Source of the DNA: Hybos culiciformis
Taxonomy: Eukaryota > Arthropoda > Insecta > Diptera > Hybotidae
NCBI GenBank assembly: GCA_964007475.1
Contig: OZ023274.1
Coordinates: 372,001 to 436,000, forward strand
Length of the DNA: 64,000 nt
Direction: 5' to 3'
Made by a program: the position numbers and the translations under genes. How positions within the stretch are numbered: the stretch's first letter is position 1; every line of letters begins with the position of its first letter. Under the pieces are notes generated by a model. It was not told the origin of the DNA. It saw only the letters and a program-made list of their open reading frames with translations, and made no database searches. Positions 34,401 through 43,960 of this stretch are shown here, piece after piece.

Positions 34401-35459
34401 GAATTTGAAAAAGTTTATTATCCATATTTATTGATTAATAAGAAACGTTATGCTGGTCTATATTTCACCAAACCAGAAAAATATGATAAAATGGATTGTA
34501 AAGGTAAACATTTTTTTTTTATACATATTTCCAATTAGGTAGTTTTTCTAAAATTATAATTTTAGGTATTGAAACTGTTCGACGTGATAATTCACCACTG
34601 GTGGCCAATTTAATGAATATGTGTTTACAAAAGTTATTAATTGAGCGTGATCCAGATGCAGCTGTTGAATATGTTAAGCAAGTAATATCTGATTTACTTT
34701 GCAATAAAATTGATATTTCACAATTAGTTATTACAAAAGAATTAACAAAAACTGATTATGCAGCAAAACAAGCTCATGTTGAGCTAGCAAATAAAATGAA
34801 AAAGCGTGATGCTGGTACTGCACCTAAATTAGGTGATCGAGTTCCATATGTTATAATTGCTGCAGCTAAAAATACACCAGCTTATCAGAAAGCTGAAGAT
34901 CCTATTTATGTTTTAGATAATACAATACCAATTGATTCAAAATATTATTTAGAAAATCAATTGTCAAAACCATTATTGAGAATATTTGAACCTATTTTGG
35001 GTGATAAAGCAGAATCTATATTATTACGTTAGTAATTTAAATTTTTTTTTGGAAAAATTTTGTTCGAAAATTAGTTTTGTAATTTTAGGTGGTGATCATA
35101 CTAGAACTCGTACAGTTGTTACATCTAAAGTTGGTGGCCTTATGGCATTTATGAAAAAGAAGGAAACCTGTCTTGGATGCAAAGCATTATTAACAAAAGA
35201 ATACGAAAAGAAAGCATTATGTAAACATTGTGAGCCAAAATCATTTGAATTATATCAAACAGAATTAGTAGCCCAACGCAGTTTAGAAGAAAATTTCTCT
35301 AGGTTGTGGACAGAATGTCAACGTTGTCAGGGTTCTTTGCATGAAGAAGTTATTTGTTCAAATAATGATTGTCCTATTTTTTATATGCGTAAAAAAGTTC
35401 GAATGGACTTAGATACACAAGAAAAAAGAGTACTTCGATTCGGAATACCAAGTTGGTAA
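28481..35459 (+). CDS. PolD1: DNA polymerase delta catalytic subunit (POLD1)
   Basis: Six exons join in frame: 28481-28563, 28859-29891, 29953-30716, 33917-34503, 34566-35027 and 35089-35459, giving 1099 residues (human 1107). This is the replicative B-family polymerase that extends the lagging strand with PCNA and proofreads 3'-5'. The N-terminus has basic KRK and KKPR motifs (nuclear localisation) and an acidic segment. Exonuclease motifs are FDIECAG (about 310), NNFDVPY (about 395) and YCLKDSYL (about 507). Polymerase motifs are DFASLYPS (about 600), [12 protein letters not shown] (about 690) and YGDTDS (about 749). The C-terminus has CysA (CLGC and CKHC, about 1004) and CysB (CQRC, then C and C in ICSNNDC, about 1053), the latter a 4Fe-4S site in the family. 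All catalytic aspartates are present. Intron 3 is 3.2 kb and contains a nested gene. Confidence 0.97.
31139..33495 (-). CDS. Ly6/uPAR-type secreted or GPI-anchored protein, nested in POLD1 intron 3
   Basis: Three minus-strand exons join in frame: 33447-33495, 31707-31900 and 31139-31480 (194 residues). The first exon encodes a hydrophobic signal peptide ([16 protein letters not shown]). The mature part has the cysteine pattern of the three-finger Ly6 fold: LSCYKC, GDSC, KCEQ, YMC, KCAVNC, SGC, CTSCC and finally the hallmark CC followed by EFSYCN. A hydrophobic C-terminal segment (about residues 155-180) could be a GPI signal or membrane anchor, though the last residues are basic and not typical. 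Insect relatives such as Boudin, Crimpled or Quiver act at the cell surface. Which one this is I cannot say. The donor of exon 1 (GTTTGA) is weak, the other junctions are standard. It is transcribed opposite to its host gene. Confidence 0.75.
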
Positions 35460-35752
35460 ACATTTTAATTTCTTGTGAAATAAAATAATCTGTTAAAATA
35501 AAATTATTGATGAAATAAATTTAATTTTTTTTTATTAAATATATAAATTAATGCTTTCGATTAGAAGACTGTTTAAATTTTAAATAGTTCTCAACAGGAA
35601 TTAATGGTTCTAGGATTTTGGGTTTTACATTTGTTGCTCACTTAAATTTTCTAGAAATGTTTGTCCATAGTAAATGATTTTTATTTTTTTTTTCAAAATA
35701 TAAAATAATAAATAAAAAAATAGGCATATATCTTTTTATTACACACCCAAAT
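35460..35752. other. Shared 3' flank of POLD1 and THAP gene A
   Basis: The two genes converge with stop codons 293 bp apart. Plus-strand AATAAA-type signals follow POLD1 (for example near 35480 and 35513), and the minus strand has AATAAA about 20 bp past the THAP stop. Overlapping 3' UTRs are likely. Confidence 0.5.
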
Positions 35753-36889
35753 CTAAGGTTTATTAAACTTTTTCATTAATTTGAGTTTTTTCAGTAATTT
35801 TTTATATTTTAGTATCATTTTATTATGTTTGAGAGTAAGTTCCCTACATTTATTAATTTTTCTCTTCTGTTCTCTCTTGTGGTATTTAATATTTTTATTT
35901 TTTTTTGTGCAATTAATACAAAAACTGTTTAGTTCTTGGTCATCAATGCCCATAAAACTATGTTGCTCTTTCATCATTTTATACGTCAGAAAATCACGGC
36001 GAATTTCTTTAGGTGCCAAGTAAGCTTCTTTTAAATTACTAAATCTTGGATCGTTTTCATAATAATCGAAATCCAATTTCTTGTTTTTATTATTATGAAA
36101 AGTTTCATTCTCTTTCTGAAAACTCTCAGTATTATTACGAGAGCTATTATCTTGAGAAATAGTGACAACACCGTCAGCACTAAACTTTTCATTCTCTATT
36201 TTGATTGAAGGGGTTATTTTCTGATTATAAATTTCATTGATATCATAATTTTCCTCATTTCCTACAAATTCAATTTTAATTTCAACATGTTCATTATTTT
36301 CTATTATATTTTCAGTATGTTCATAATTTTCAATTATATTTTCTCTATTATCAATTCTATTAACGTCATTGCCCAAAAACAATGTGGGTACAGTATTTCG
36401 GCATAAATTTTTATTTTTAAAATCACTTTTCTGAAAATGTTTTCCACACAAATATTTAGATCGAGTTTGAAATTCATTATCAAATCCACATACTTGTAAC
36501 CATTTCTGTTTTAAATCGTCTTTTTTTGGGAAAAGGATCATTCGATGTGTTATATTTGTGTTGGAACAATCATTAATACAACATCTTAAAATATTTTGTT
36601 TTGAATTTGGATTTTCAACTTCTAATCTGAGTTCAGGAATTTCTCCAATTTCCCATTTAAAAATTGTTGGAAAAGCATCCTTTTTTAAGAATTTACCTTT
36701 ACCGAAAAAGCGTGCCTCAAAATGTTCTCTACACACTTTTGAATATTTGAATATTTTATCCAATTTACAATTTTTAAACCATATTGCTGTGAGATTATTA
36801 TTACTAGGGAATTTATATAGCGGAATATTTGGTGTTGTATCCAAATTATTATTACAGTGTTTAACGCAACATTGACGTCTTTGTCTCAT
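35753..36889 (-). CDS. Protein with two THAP domains, copy A (378 residues)
   Basis: The coding region is a single exon. THAP domains are C2CH zinc fingers that bind DNA. The first spans about residues 5-80 (C8, C12, then W37, C53 and H56 in VCREHF, with FPTIF near the end). The second spans about 101-172 (C104, C108, W130, C148 and H151, with VPTLF). A middle acidic region with repeats of EHTENIIENNEH follows. The conserved C-terminal block begins APKEIRRDFLTYKMMKEQ and ends in a lysine-rich helix that could form a coiled coil. No transposase catalytic domain is present, so it is more likely a nuclear regulator than a P-element protein. Copy B at 41119 is clearly its paralogue. The 5' UTR is spliced: coding exon from about 36993, noncoding exon near 38172-38210. 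Confidence 0.85.
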   Translation of the reverse strand: MRQRRQCCVKHCNNNLDTTPNIPLYKFPSNNNLTAIWFKNCKLDKIFKYSKVCREHFEARFFGKGKFLKKDAFPTIFKWEIGEIPELRLEVENPNSKQNILRCCINDCSNTNITHRMILFPKKDDLKQKWLQVCGFDNEFQTRSKYLCGKHFQKSDFKNKNLCRNTVPTLFLGNDVNRIDNRENIIENYEHTENIIENNEHVEIKIEFVGNEENYDINEIYNQKITPSIKIENEKFSADGVVTISQDNSSRNNTESFQKENETFHNNKNKKLDFDYYENDPRFSNLKEAYLAPKEIRRDFLTYKMMKEQHSFMGIDDQELNSFCINCTKKNKNIKYHKREQKRKINKCRELTLKHNKMILKYKKLLKKLKLMKKFNKP

Positions 36890-37152
36890 TACTGAAATTT
36901 CTTGCTCTAATTAAATTTTTGACTTGATATTTTAGGGTGAATTCTCCCGTAGTGTGTGTAGGAATGGCGCTTAGCGATGGAGGTTCGATCAATCTAAAAT
37001 AATTACAATAAAAATAACTAGATAATTAAGAATGTTAATTGAATTGAGTTATTGCGATAAGAATTTTTTCAGCTTATGCTTCATTTGGTGACAATCTATT
37101 CGTTCAAAATTGGCCATTATGTATTTCTGTATTTCTATTATTTTGAAATTTC

Positions 37153-38082
37153 CAGGGTTGCCAACTCTTGACCGAGGAAAAACTGGAGAGTTGAAAAAAC
37201 AAAAAATGTAGATAGAAAAAAAGAAAAAATAATAAATTTATAAATTACATTTGTGCTTCACCCTTAAAAAAATTTAAGAATTTCAAATTCTGAATTTCAA
37301 ATTCCTAATGTATTTTGTTAGTGTGATTTAATGTCAAAAAAAAGTTTCGTACGAAAACTTTTTTTTGATATTAAATCACACTAACAAAATACATTACTTT
37401 TTTTCACTTTTTTTCATAAATTTCAAATATTAATGACAAAGCTGCCAGAGTAGGATTTTCTTTAGAGGATTTTATTACATCGGGGCAAAAATTATGAACA
37501 AAAAATTATTGTACAAGGAAAATCAATTAGAATGACAGAACTTGAATTTCAAAAATGTTTTTTGTTGTGTGAATTTCAAATACACGCCTCAGCCAGAGCG
37601 TGTATTTGAGATTCACAACAACAAAAAAAAATTTGAATTTTACACAACAAAATACATTAGGAATTTGAAATTCAAAATTTGAAATTCTTAAATTTTTTAA
37701 GGGTGAAGCACAATTATTATTAACATAAACAAACGAAACATAAAATAAACCGCATATACAAAAATAATTCAAATTAGAATAAAACTTTATAAAAAGTAAT
37801 ATAAAATAAATAATTATTGAAATTAGAAAAAAATTAGTTAATTAATGAGATCAATTATTTCTTAAAGGTATTAATAACTTTGTTTTGGAACAAATGATAC
37901 TATAGCCAAATGAATAACAAAGTAAAATGACATCTACTGGTGAATGGCTTATGTGAATTTCTTTTTTACTTTAAAATTATTAATTTTGAAAAAAACTGGT
38001 AAAATTTTAAAAAAACTGGAGACTGGAGTTTTAGTTGAAAAACTGGAAACTCCAGGGTAAAACACCCCAGTTGGCATCCCTG
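37153..38082. mobile_element. hAT-like element with nested palindrome, in the 5' UTR intron of THAP copy A
   Basis: Termini are CAGGGTTGCCAACT and the inverse of CAGGGATGCCAACT, with the exact 8-bp repeat GAAATTTC (37145-37152 and 38083-38090). No transposase remains. The sequence just inside both ends repeats CTGGAG/ACTGGA words. A second inverted-repeat unit with ends TTGTGCTTCACCC (37251-37713) is nested inside and itself contains two further hairpins (37308-37398, centre TTCGTACGAA; 37560-37622, centre CCTCAGCCAGAG). The element lies between the noncoding and the coding exon of THAP copy A. Confidence 0.85.
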
Positions 38083-38171
38083 GAAATTTCACACCGTCAG
38101 AGAAGTACATACGATAGTACATACGAAAACAAAATTATAATTTGTTCAAAAATTAATATTAAAAAACTTAC

Positions 38172-38210
38172 CTTGCTAATTGGACTTGGTTAAAATTTCT
38201 GACCAATTAT
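38172..38210 (-). other. Noncoding first exon of THAP copy A
   Basis: On the minus strand GGTCAGAAATTTTAACC and then CCAATTAGCAAG run into a perfect GTAAGT donor. The same block with the same donor position occurs upstream of the other two THAP copies (42717-42750 and 48701-48740). The matching acceptor is ATTTTAG at about 36994. Conservation of exon and splice site in three paralogues is the evidence; the transcription start is unknown. Confidence 0.6.
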
Positions 38211-38427
38211 TTTTTTTTAGGTATTTTAAATGTTTTTATTTAAATTCTTTTTTTATAATTCTACGCTATGGCTAGAGCCTAAGCTAGACTAAGGCTAAGG
38301 TGTATTTAAAAAAAAAAATTTTCGCAGAAGAAAATAGATGTAAATAATATACCTAATGACATAAACTAAACTGTTTGCAAATTGTAAACAAAATAAATTG
38401 GAATAGGTACTTTTTTTCTCGATCTTT

Positions 38428-39237
38428 CAGGGCTGCCAGATTGGGGAATTTTTTCCCCAAACTGAGGAAATTTTTATTCTCGGGGGGAAAAAAAAAGTTA
38501 AAAAAAACGTGGGGAAAAATTTGAGGAAAATATTTTTTTCTGAGGAAAATTTGAAGAAATTCAAAAATATTGTGCTAACGTTGGCAATCAACAATATTTA
38601 AAATTTCAGACTCGTCAATTTTTTTTACCCTAATAATTTTAAGAAATTGATGTCATTACCATTCTTGGCGCCGTGACATTTGTCCGCGGGACATTTGTCC
38701 GCGATGAAATTTGTATGGAAAACTTCGCGGACAAATGTCATTTTGCAAAATCTCATTTGTCCGCGATTAATTTTTATCGCGGACAAATGACATTTTGGAA
38801 AATGTCATTTGTCCGCGGCGGACAAAATACATTTCGAATCGCGGACAAATGTCATTTTTATGTCCGCGATACAAAAACAAATCGCGGACAAATGTCCCGC
38901 GGACAAATGTCCAACCACCCCATTCTTCTAAGTACCTTGAACTCAAAATCCATTGTTGGAACTAAACTTTTTGATTTAGAACATTATAAGTACCGCATAA
39001 AATCTGAACATATTAAAAATTTGAGGAAATCTTGCAAAAATAAGCTGTTTTTGGGGAAAAACTGCAGTGAGTAAAACAGTTAAACAATTGTTTTTTCTAA
39101 TTTAGGGCAAAAAAAAATTTTAGAACACGAAGATATAAAAAAAAAAAAATTTGAGGAATTTTTTTCAAAAAGTGTCTGTTTTGGGGAAATTTCTTAAGAA
39201 TTTGAGGAAATTTCATTAATTCCATCTGGCAGCCCTG
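38428..39237. mobile_element. hAT-like element carrying an array of GCGGACAAATGTC hairpins
   Basis: Termini are CAGGGCTGCCAGAT in both orientations, flanked by the exact 8-bp repeat CGATCTTT (38420-38427 and 39238-39245). Next to the ends are GGGGAAA and GAGGAAATTT repeats. The middle (38670-38915) is an array of ACATTTGTCCGCG and its inverse around CATTTT/AAAATG, able to fold into several hairpins. The layout mirrors foldback element 1 at 4409. No coding potential; one open frame through the array is a by-product. Confidence 0.87.
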
Positions 39238-39552
39238 CGATCTTTTCCTCAGTGCTTTTTAAACTTTTGTGTCGAAGTGTAGGTCCTCCTAAATTTAGAA
39301 AAAAAAAACAGTACGACTACCCCCAAAAATAATTCAATACGAGTCTTACTTTTTCAAAAACGTTTTTTTTTTTTAAAGTAGAATTAGTTTAAAACCAAAA
39401 TTATCCAAAAAATCAATTTTTTTTTAAAGTAGTACCTATAATCTATACACCTAAATAACTTCGTCTTTGTGTGAGCCTAGTAGTACTAATCATCTATAAA
39501 CATTATTTATTTTATTTATTTAAATTCATTTTACAATCAGGTAGGTACAATC

Positions 39553-39758
39553 ATAGATTAAGAATACATAAATACTTCATACGACATTATTTTTGGTATT
39601 TTTATGTGAATGTTTAGTAAAACAAAATAAAATACGTGATAATTATCAATTTATGAAAAGAATTTTATTTAGTTTTACTAACACCTTCACAAAAAAATAC
39701 CAAAAAAGACTGAAAAAATGTTGTATGAAGTTCCAATCTTTCTGTATTCTTAATCTAT
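39553..39758. mobile_element. 206-bp MITE with 9-bp target duplication
   Basis: The ends ATAGATTAAGAATACA and its inverse pair, and similarity between the arms extends imperfectly for about 85 bp each. The 9-bp word GGTACAATC is repeated at 39544-39552 and 39759-39767. A 9-bp duplication suggests Mutator-like mobilisation, but the termini are not diagnostic. Confidence 0.7.
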
Positions 39759-40389
39759 GGTACAATCAAACTTGAACCTAATTTCAAAGCTAAGCCAATA
39801 CACCACAATCCACCAACCTAATCCGAAAAATATAAACGCATAAAATTTGAAAAACAAAAAAAATAATTTTGCAAGCTATATTTATTGAACGATAAAATGA
39901 AAATTTAATTTAATGCAAAATAAAATATCCTCTAAAGTACAATGATTGTTAAGCAAAATATTGAATGAGATATAAAAATATAAAAACGCCAATTCTACAG
40001 AAACTAATTTTATCACCATACGGCCAAGATTTCACGATGAACCTCGGAACTTCTTTATCAACAAGAAGAAAAGAAAAAGTAAAAAAAAAAATTATGACGA
40101 TCGACGAATTTCTAAAGCAAAGTTATCATTCCGCAAAAAGTTCGAGCCAACTGAACTAAGGTTAAAGCGTCTAAGCAAAATATCTCTTAAAGATATGGGA
40201 TGTGAAACTCTGAACAACAATACTTCTGTACCTTGGACAATTCGAGATATAAAAAGATGAAACCAAGTTGAACATTGATTAAGTATTAAGCATTATAAAA
40301 AAGGTAATGTGGACATGACCAAGGCCAGTACTAATTTTATCTTGACTCTTGAGTGATTTCTTTTATTAGGAAAGAACTAACAATAATCT

Positions 40390-40920
40390 CATAATAGATC
40401 CAATCCTACTCACAACATTATTAACAGATTAATGGGGGATTAAAAATCAACGCCTGTGGGTGACATGGACAGATTAACACAAAGGAAGTTTTCAGGGGTC
40501 AAAATAGATGACAGGTCATAATAGAGGTACACTACCGCTAGAAAAAAATGGAAAAGGGAGAAAATAAGTTAGCTGGACATAGTCTGCAAAAATGTTGGAT
40601 GCACAAAGTAAGCAGGCCGAAATTAAATCGTTAATATAAAGTTAAAACAAGTCACGTCCTAAAATTAATCCCTGTAGCACACTTCCAAGAAATAGAAGGA
40701 AAAGGGAAATATATTAACCTCACCTGAGTTAACACAATAGCTTCGTTTTATTAAGTAAGGAAAAATTAATTGACAAGCAATACTCAAGAAGGCATTAGAT
40801 CGAGTCAAATGCCTCAGAGAAGTCCAGCAAGAGCAGAACAGATATTTCTATTCTTACGCTGCAATTCCAGCGGTAGCCAAATTGGTTTTCACATCCTAAA
40901 TTACATTTTTCTGCGAATTT
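40390..40920 (-). pseudogene. Degenerate non-LTR reverse transcriptase fragment
   Basis: Minus-strand reading, with frame changes and stops, gives VLLLLDFSEAFDSI (RT motif A), then LQG and ILG before LYINDLIS, then FADYVQLT in place of the FADD motif. Order and spacing match a jockey-like RT palm. Many stops mean it is long dead. It lies downstream of THAP copy B. The limits are approximate. Confidence 0.65.
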
Positions 40921-41118
40921 AAAAGTTTATTTTGAATAAGGTAGGTAGTGTGTAGTGTTCAAGTACCGTTGTAGTTCTAAAGACTAAGTATTATGATTTC
41001 TATCGCTTCCATTGAAAAAATAGCAGGAACATCTTTATATTGGGGGTTGTTTTTATAAAATAGTAAATAATATAAAAAACAAGTTTTCTCAATATAGTTT
41101 TTTAATACACAAAAAAAT

Positions 41119-42288
41119 CTACAGTTTACAACATTTTTTCATTACGTTAAGTTTTTTCATTAATTTTTTACATTTTAATTCCAATTCATTATGTTTGAGT
41201 GTAAGTTTCTTACATTTCTTCATTATTCTCTTCCGTTCTCTCTGGTGATATTTAATATATTTATCTTTTTTTATGCAATTACTACAAAAAGCGTCTAGTT
41301 CATCGTCATCACTGTCCATAATTCTACGTTGCTCTTTTATCATTTTATACGTTAGAAAATCACGGCGTATTTCTTTGGGTGCCGAACAAACTTCTGTGTA
41401 ATTACTGAATATTGTATTATTTTTATTATTATTTAAGTTCAGTTTCTTCTTTTTTTTACTGTTTTGAAAAGTTTCATTGTCTTTCTTACAATTTGCAGTA
41501 TTATCTAAATTTCGGGTTCCATTACTTTGCGAAGTAAAGTCGGAATCGGAGTCCATGAGCTGTTCATTCTCTATTTTAATTGAGGAAACGATATTTTGAT
41601 TATTAGAATCATTGATGTCATAATTTTCCTCATTTCCTACAAACTCAATTTTAATTTCAACTTCTTCATTATTTTCTATTATATTTTCAGTATGTTCATC
41701 ATTTTGAATTATTTTTTCAATATGTTCATTATTTTCACTATTGTTAATTATATTGTAGTTAGTACCCAAAAACACTGTTGGAATAGAATTTCGGTATAAA
41801 TTTTTATTTTTAAAATCATTTGCTTGAAAATGTTTTTCACATAAAAACTTATTTTTGGTTTCAAAATCAGTATTCAATCCACATACATCTAACCATTTTT
41901 GTTTTACTTCATCATTCGTTGGAAAAGAGAACATTCGATGTGTTTTACTTGACCCAGAGCAATCATTAAAAACACATTTCTTTAAACGCTGTTTTGAAGT
42001 GGAATTTTCAATTTGTTTTATGTGTTCTTTAGGAACTTCTTTAATTTTGACTTCCCATTTGAAAATAGTTGGAATAGCTTCTTTTTTTAGATTTCCAGAA
42101 TTAAAAAAATGTGACTCAAAATGTTCTCTACAAACTCGTGAATAATTATATATTCCAATTGATTTACAATTTTTGAACCATATTGCTTTGAGAATATCAT
42201 TTTTAGGGAATTTGTATAGCGGAATATCTGGTGTCGTATCCATATTATTATTACAATATTTAATGGAACATTGACGTCCTTGTGCCAT
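41119..42288 (-). CDS. Protein with two THAP domains, copy B (389 residues)
   Basis: A single-exon paralogue of copy A with the same plan. THAP domain 1 has C7, C12, W37, C53 and H56 with IPTIF; domain 2 has C105, C110, W132, C150 and H153 with IPTVF. The middle acidic region again carries EHTENIIENNEE repeats and VEIKIEFVGNEENYDIN, which is nearly the same as in copy A. The C-terminal block APKEIRRDFLTYKMIKEQ and basic tail are conserved, while the linker between has diverged. This pattern suggests selection on both DNA-binding and C-terminal parts. The 5' UTR is spliced at about 42401 to a noncoding exon near 42717-42750. Target genes are unknown. Confidence 0.85.
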   Translation of the reverse strand: MAQGRQCSIKYCNNNMDTTPDIPLYKFPKNDILKAIWFKNCKSIGIYNYSRVCREHFESHFFNSGNLKKEAIPTIFKWEVKIKEVPKEHIKQIENSTSKQRLKKCVFNDCSGSSKTHRMFSFPTNDEVKQKWLDVCGLNTDFETKNKFLCEKHFQANDFKNKNLYRNSIPTVFLGTNYNIINNSENNEHIEKIIQNDEHTENIIENNEEVEIKIEFVGNEENYDINDSNNQNIVSSIKIENEQLMDSDSDFTSQSNGTRNLDNTANCKKDNETFQNSKKKKKLNLNNNKNNTIFSNYTEVCSAPKEIRRDFLTYKMIKEQRRIMDSDDDELDAFCSNCIKKDKYIKYHQRERKRIMKKCKKLTLKHNELELKCKKLMKKLNVMKKCCKL

Positions 42289-42716
42289 TGCTAATGTTTA
42301 ATAACGTTGAATGCAATCAAAATGGTTTGATTTTGTTAGATGATTTTTTGCGGGACTGCCGTACTGGAACGACGGCGTCTAGCGATGGAAGTTTATTGAA
42401 CCTAGAATTTTGAATAAATAAAAAATTAAGAATTTTAAATTAACACGGTTTAAGGAAAACTAGAAGTCTTAATTGTAAATTGGTGCCTTGGCGGTAATCT
42501 TTTTGCTTCACTGACGACTGGTGACCATTTCCTTCAATATCTAGACCAAAATTTAGCTCATTATTTTTGTACTTTAAATTTGAAGGAACATTCCCGGCCG
42601 GTATGTGTCCTATAATACACTCCCATTTTTAAACGCCAGGTACTAGCAACCATCTAGCAAGTAGCAAGCAAAAGCAAAAAGGAAATGCTTTTGAAAATAG
42701 TATTAAACCTTTTTAC

Positions 42717-42750
42717 CTTGATTAAAATTTCTAGCGAATTAAAAATAAAT
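42717..42750 (-). other. Noncoding first exon of THAP copy B
   Basis: The minus strand reads AGAAATTTTAATCAAG followed by GTAAAA. It aligns with the noncoding exons of the other copies but lacks the CCAATTAGC segment. The acceptor AATTCTAG is at about 42402. Confidence 0.45.
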
Positions 42751-42970
42751 GTATTTAAATTTATTTATTTCTCTAATTTTTAATTAATTAAATTCAGTGC
42801 CGAAGCCGTGGGTTTTTTTTGATCGGCTTCGTCTTGACGAAAAAATTGTTCGGTCCAGCTCGGCTCATCGACGACTCAAACCGAATTTTTTTTTCAGCTT
42901 AAGCCAGTGATGCCAGGTAAAAAAAAAATATCTTGAAAAATTACCAAAAAATATCTTGAAATCAAGATTC

Positions 42971-43507
42971 GGCTAAAGTGCAGTTTATGTGAACCTCTCA
43001 GAAACGGCTGAAACTGGGAGGGGGGTAGAGGCGGTGCCCAAACTTCCAAAACTGAAATCAGTTCTTGGGGCTCGGGCTCCGTTTCGAAGATATGGCCCCT
43101 CAAAGTTTTCATACATTTTGTATGGGCAATTTTTTTTTCTTGCTCGATTTGGCCCATTTTTTTTGTAGAGAGTGTAGGGAGTGTCCCAAAACAAGAAGGG
43201 GGGGTGGGGGGCGGCGGGCGGGCGGTCTGGTGGTTGGTCAGTGGGATTTGCGGCGCCAGCCCGCCGCCCCCCACCCCCCCTCTTGTTTTGGGGCACCCCC
43301 TTTATCCTTTTCCCAAAAATAGGGCCAATCGGGCCAAAAAAAAAAATTGCCCATACAAAAATGTATGAAAACTTTGAGGGGCCATATCTTCGAAACGGGG
43401 CCCGAGCCCCAAGAACTGATTTCAGTTTTGGAAGTTTGGGCACCGCCTCTACACCCCCTCCAAGTTTCAGCCGTTTCTGAGAGGTTCACATAAACTGCAC
43501 TTACGCC
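42971..43507. mobile_element. Foldback element 2, sharing the GC-rich core of element 1
   Basis: Flanked by the 8-bp repeat CAAGATTC (42963-42970 and 43508-43515) inside the decayed hAT. The arms are about 220 bp, beginning GGCTAAAGTGCAG and ending CTGCACTTACGCC, and are nearly identical when inverted. The centre carries GGCGGGCGGGCGG, then TTGGTCAGTG and GGATTTGCGGCGC, the same core as at 4750-4786, although the arms are unrelated to those of element 1. The right half of the core is partly deleted. Open frames of 85-152 codons on both strands are palindrome by-products rich in P, A and G. Confidence 0.8.
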
Positions 43508-43828
43508 CAAGATTCTTTGAAAAAAAAAATCAGGTCACTTTTCAAAATCTTGATTTCAAGATTTCCAAACAAAATATCTTGATTTTTATTTTTTTATTTT
43601 TATTAAAACAAAAAATGAACACAAAATCCCTTCTTGGGCTTTAGAAAAATATTATAGGTTTTAGTATAATCACATTTTACATATATATTAGATTTTAAAC
43701 CTAAATAAAAATAATAAACTTGTACTTAAAAAAGAAAGTTTAACATTTTTAATAAAAATAACAAATTATTCTTTTTATATTCTTGAAATATTTTAAAAAA
43801 TCGAAGACTTCTTGCTTATCGTAACAAT

Positions 43829-43960
43829 TTACATGCCTAATTTGCCTAAATAATCTTTGCAGTAAATAATAGCATTAAGTGCATCATTATTTAATCTGTT
43901 TCTAGTTTTCGTTTTCTTTAAATTAATTATTGAAAAAATTCTTTCTACATTTTCTGTTGG
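43829..43960 (-). pseudogene. hAT transposase C-terminal (dimerisation) fragment
   Basis: The frame reads PTENVERIFSIINLKKTKTR, then NRLNNDALNAIIYCK, and stops. The S/T-x-E-R-x-F-S pattern followed by K-x-R-N-R-L is the conserved end of hAT transposases, which mediates dimerisation. The 5' part is cut off at 43961 by a non-LTR insertion. Confidence 0.75.

Noticed and set aside
38673..39074. 133-codon frame with repeated DKCHF-like peptides
   Set aside because: The repeats are translations of the GCGGACAAATGTC hairpin array inside a hAT-like element. Both strands and other frames are also partly open.
42894..43510. Several overlapping open frames of 85-152 codons rich in P, G and A
   Set aside because: Same cause as above: they run through foldback element 2 in both directions. 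The GC-rich core lacks stop codons by composition.
4400..43515. CRISPR-like interpretation of the regularly spaced short repeats
   Set aside because: The units alternate in orientation and form hairpins with no unique spacers, and the DNA is eukaryotic.
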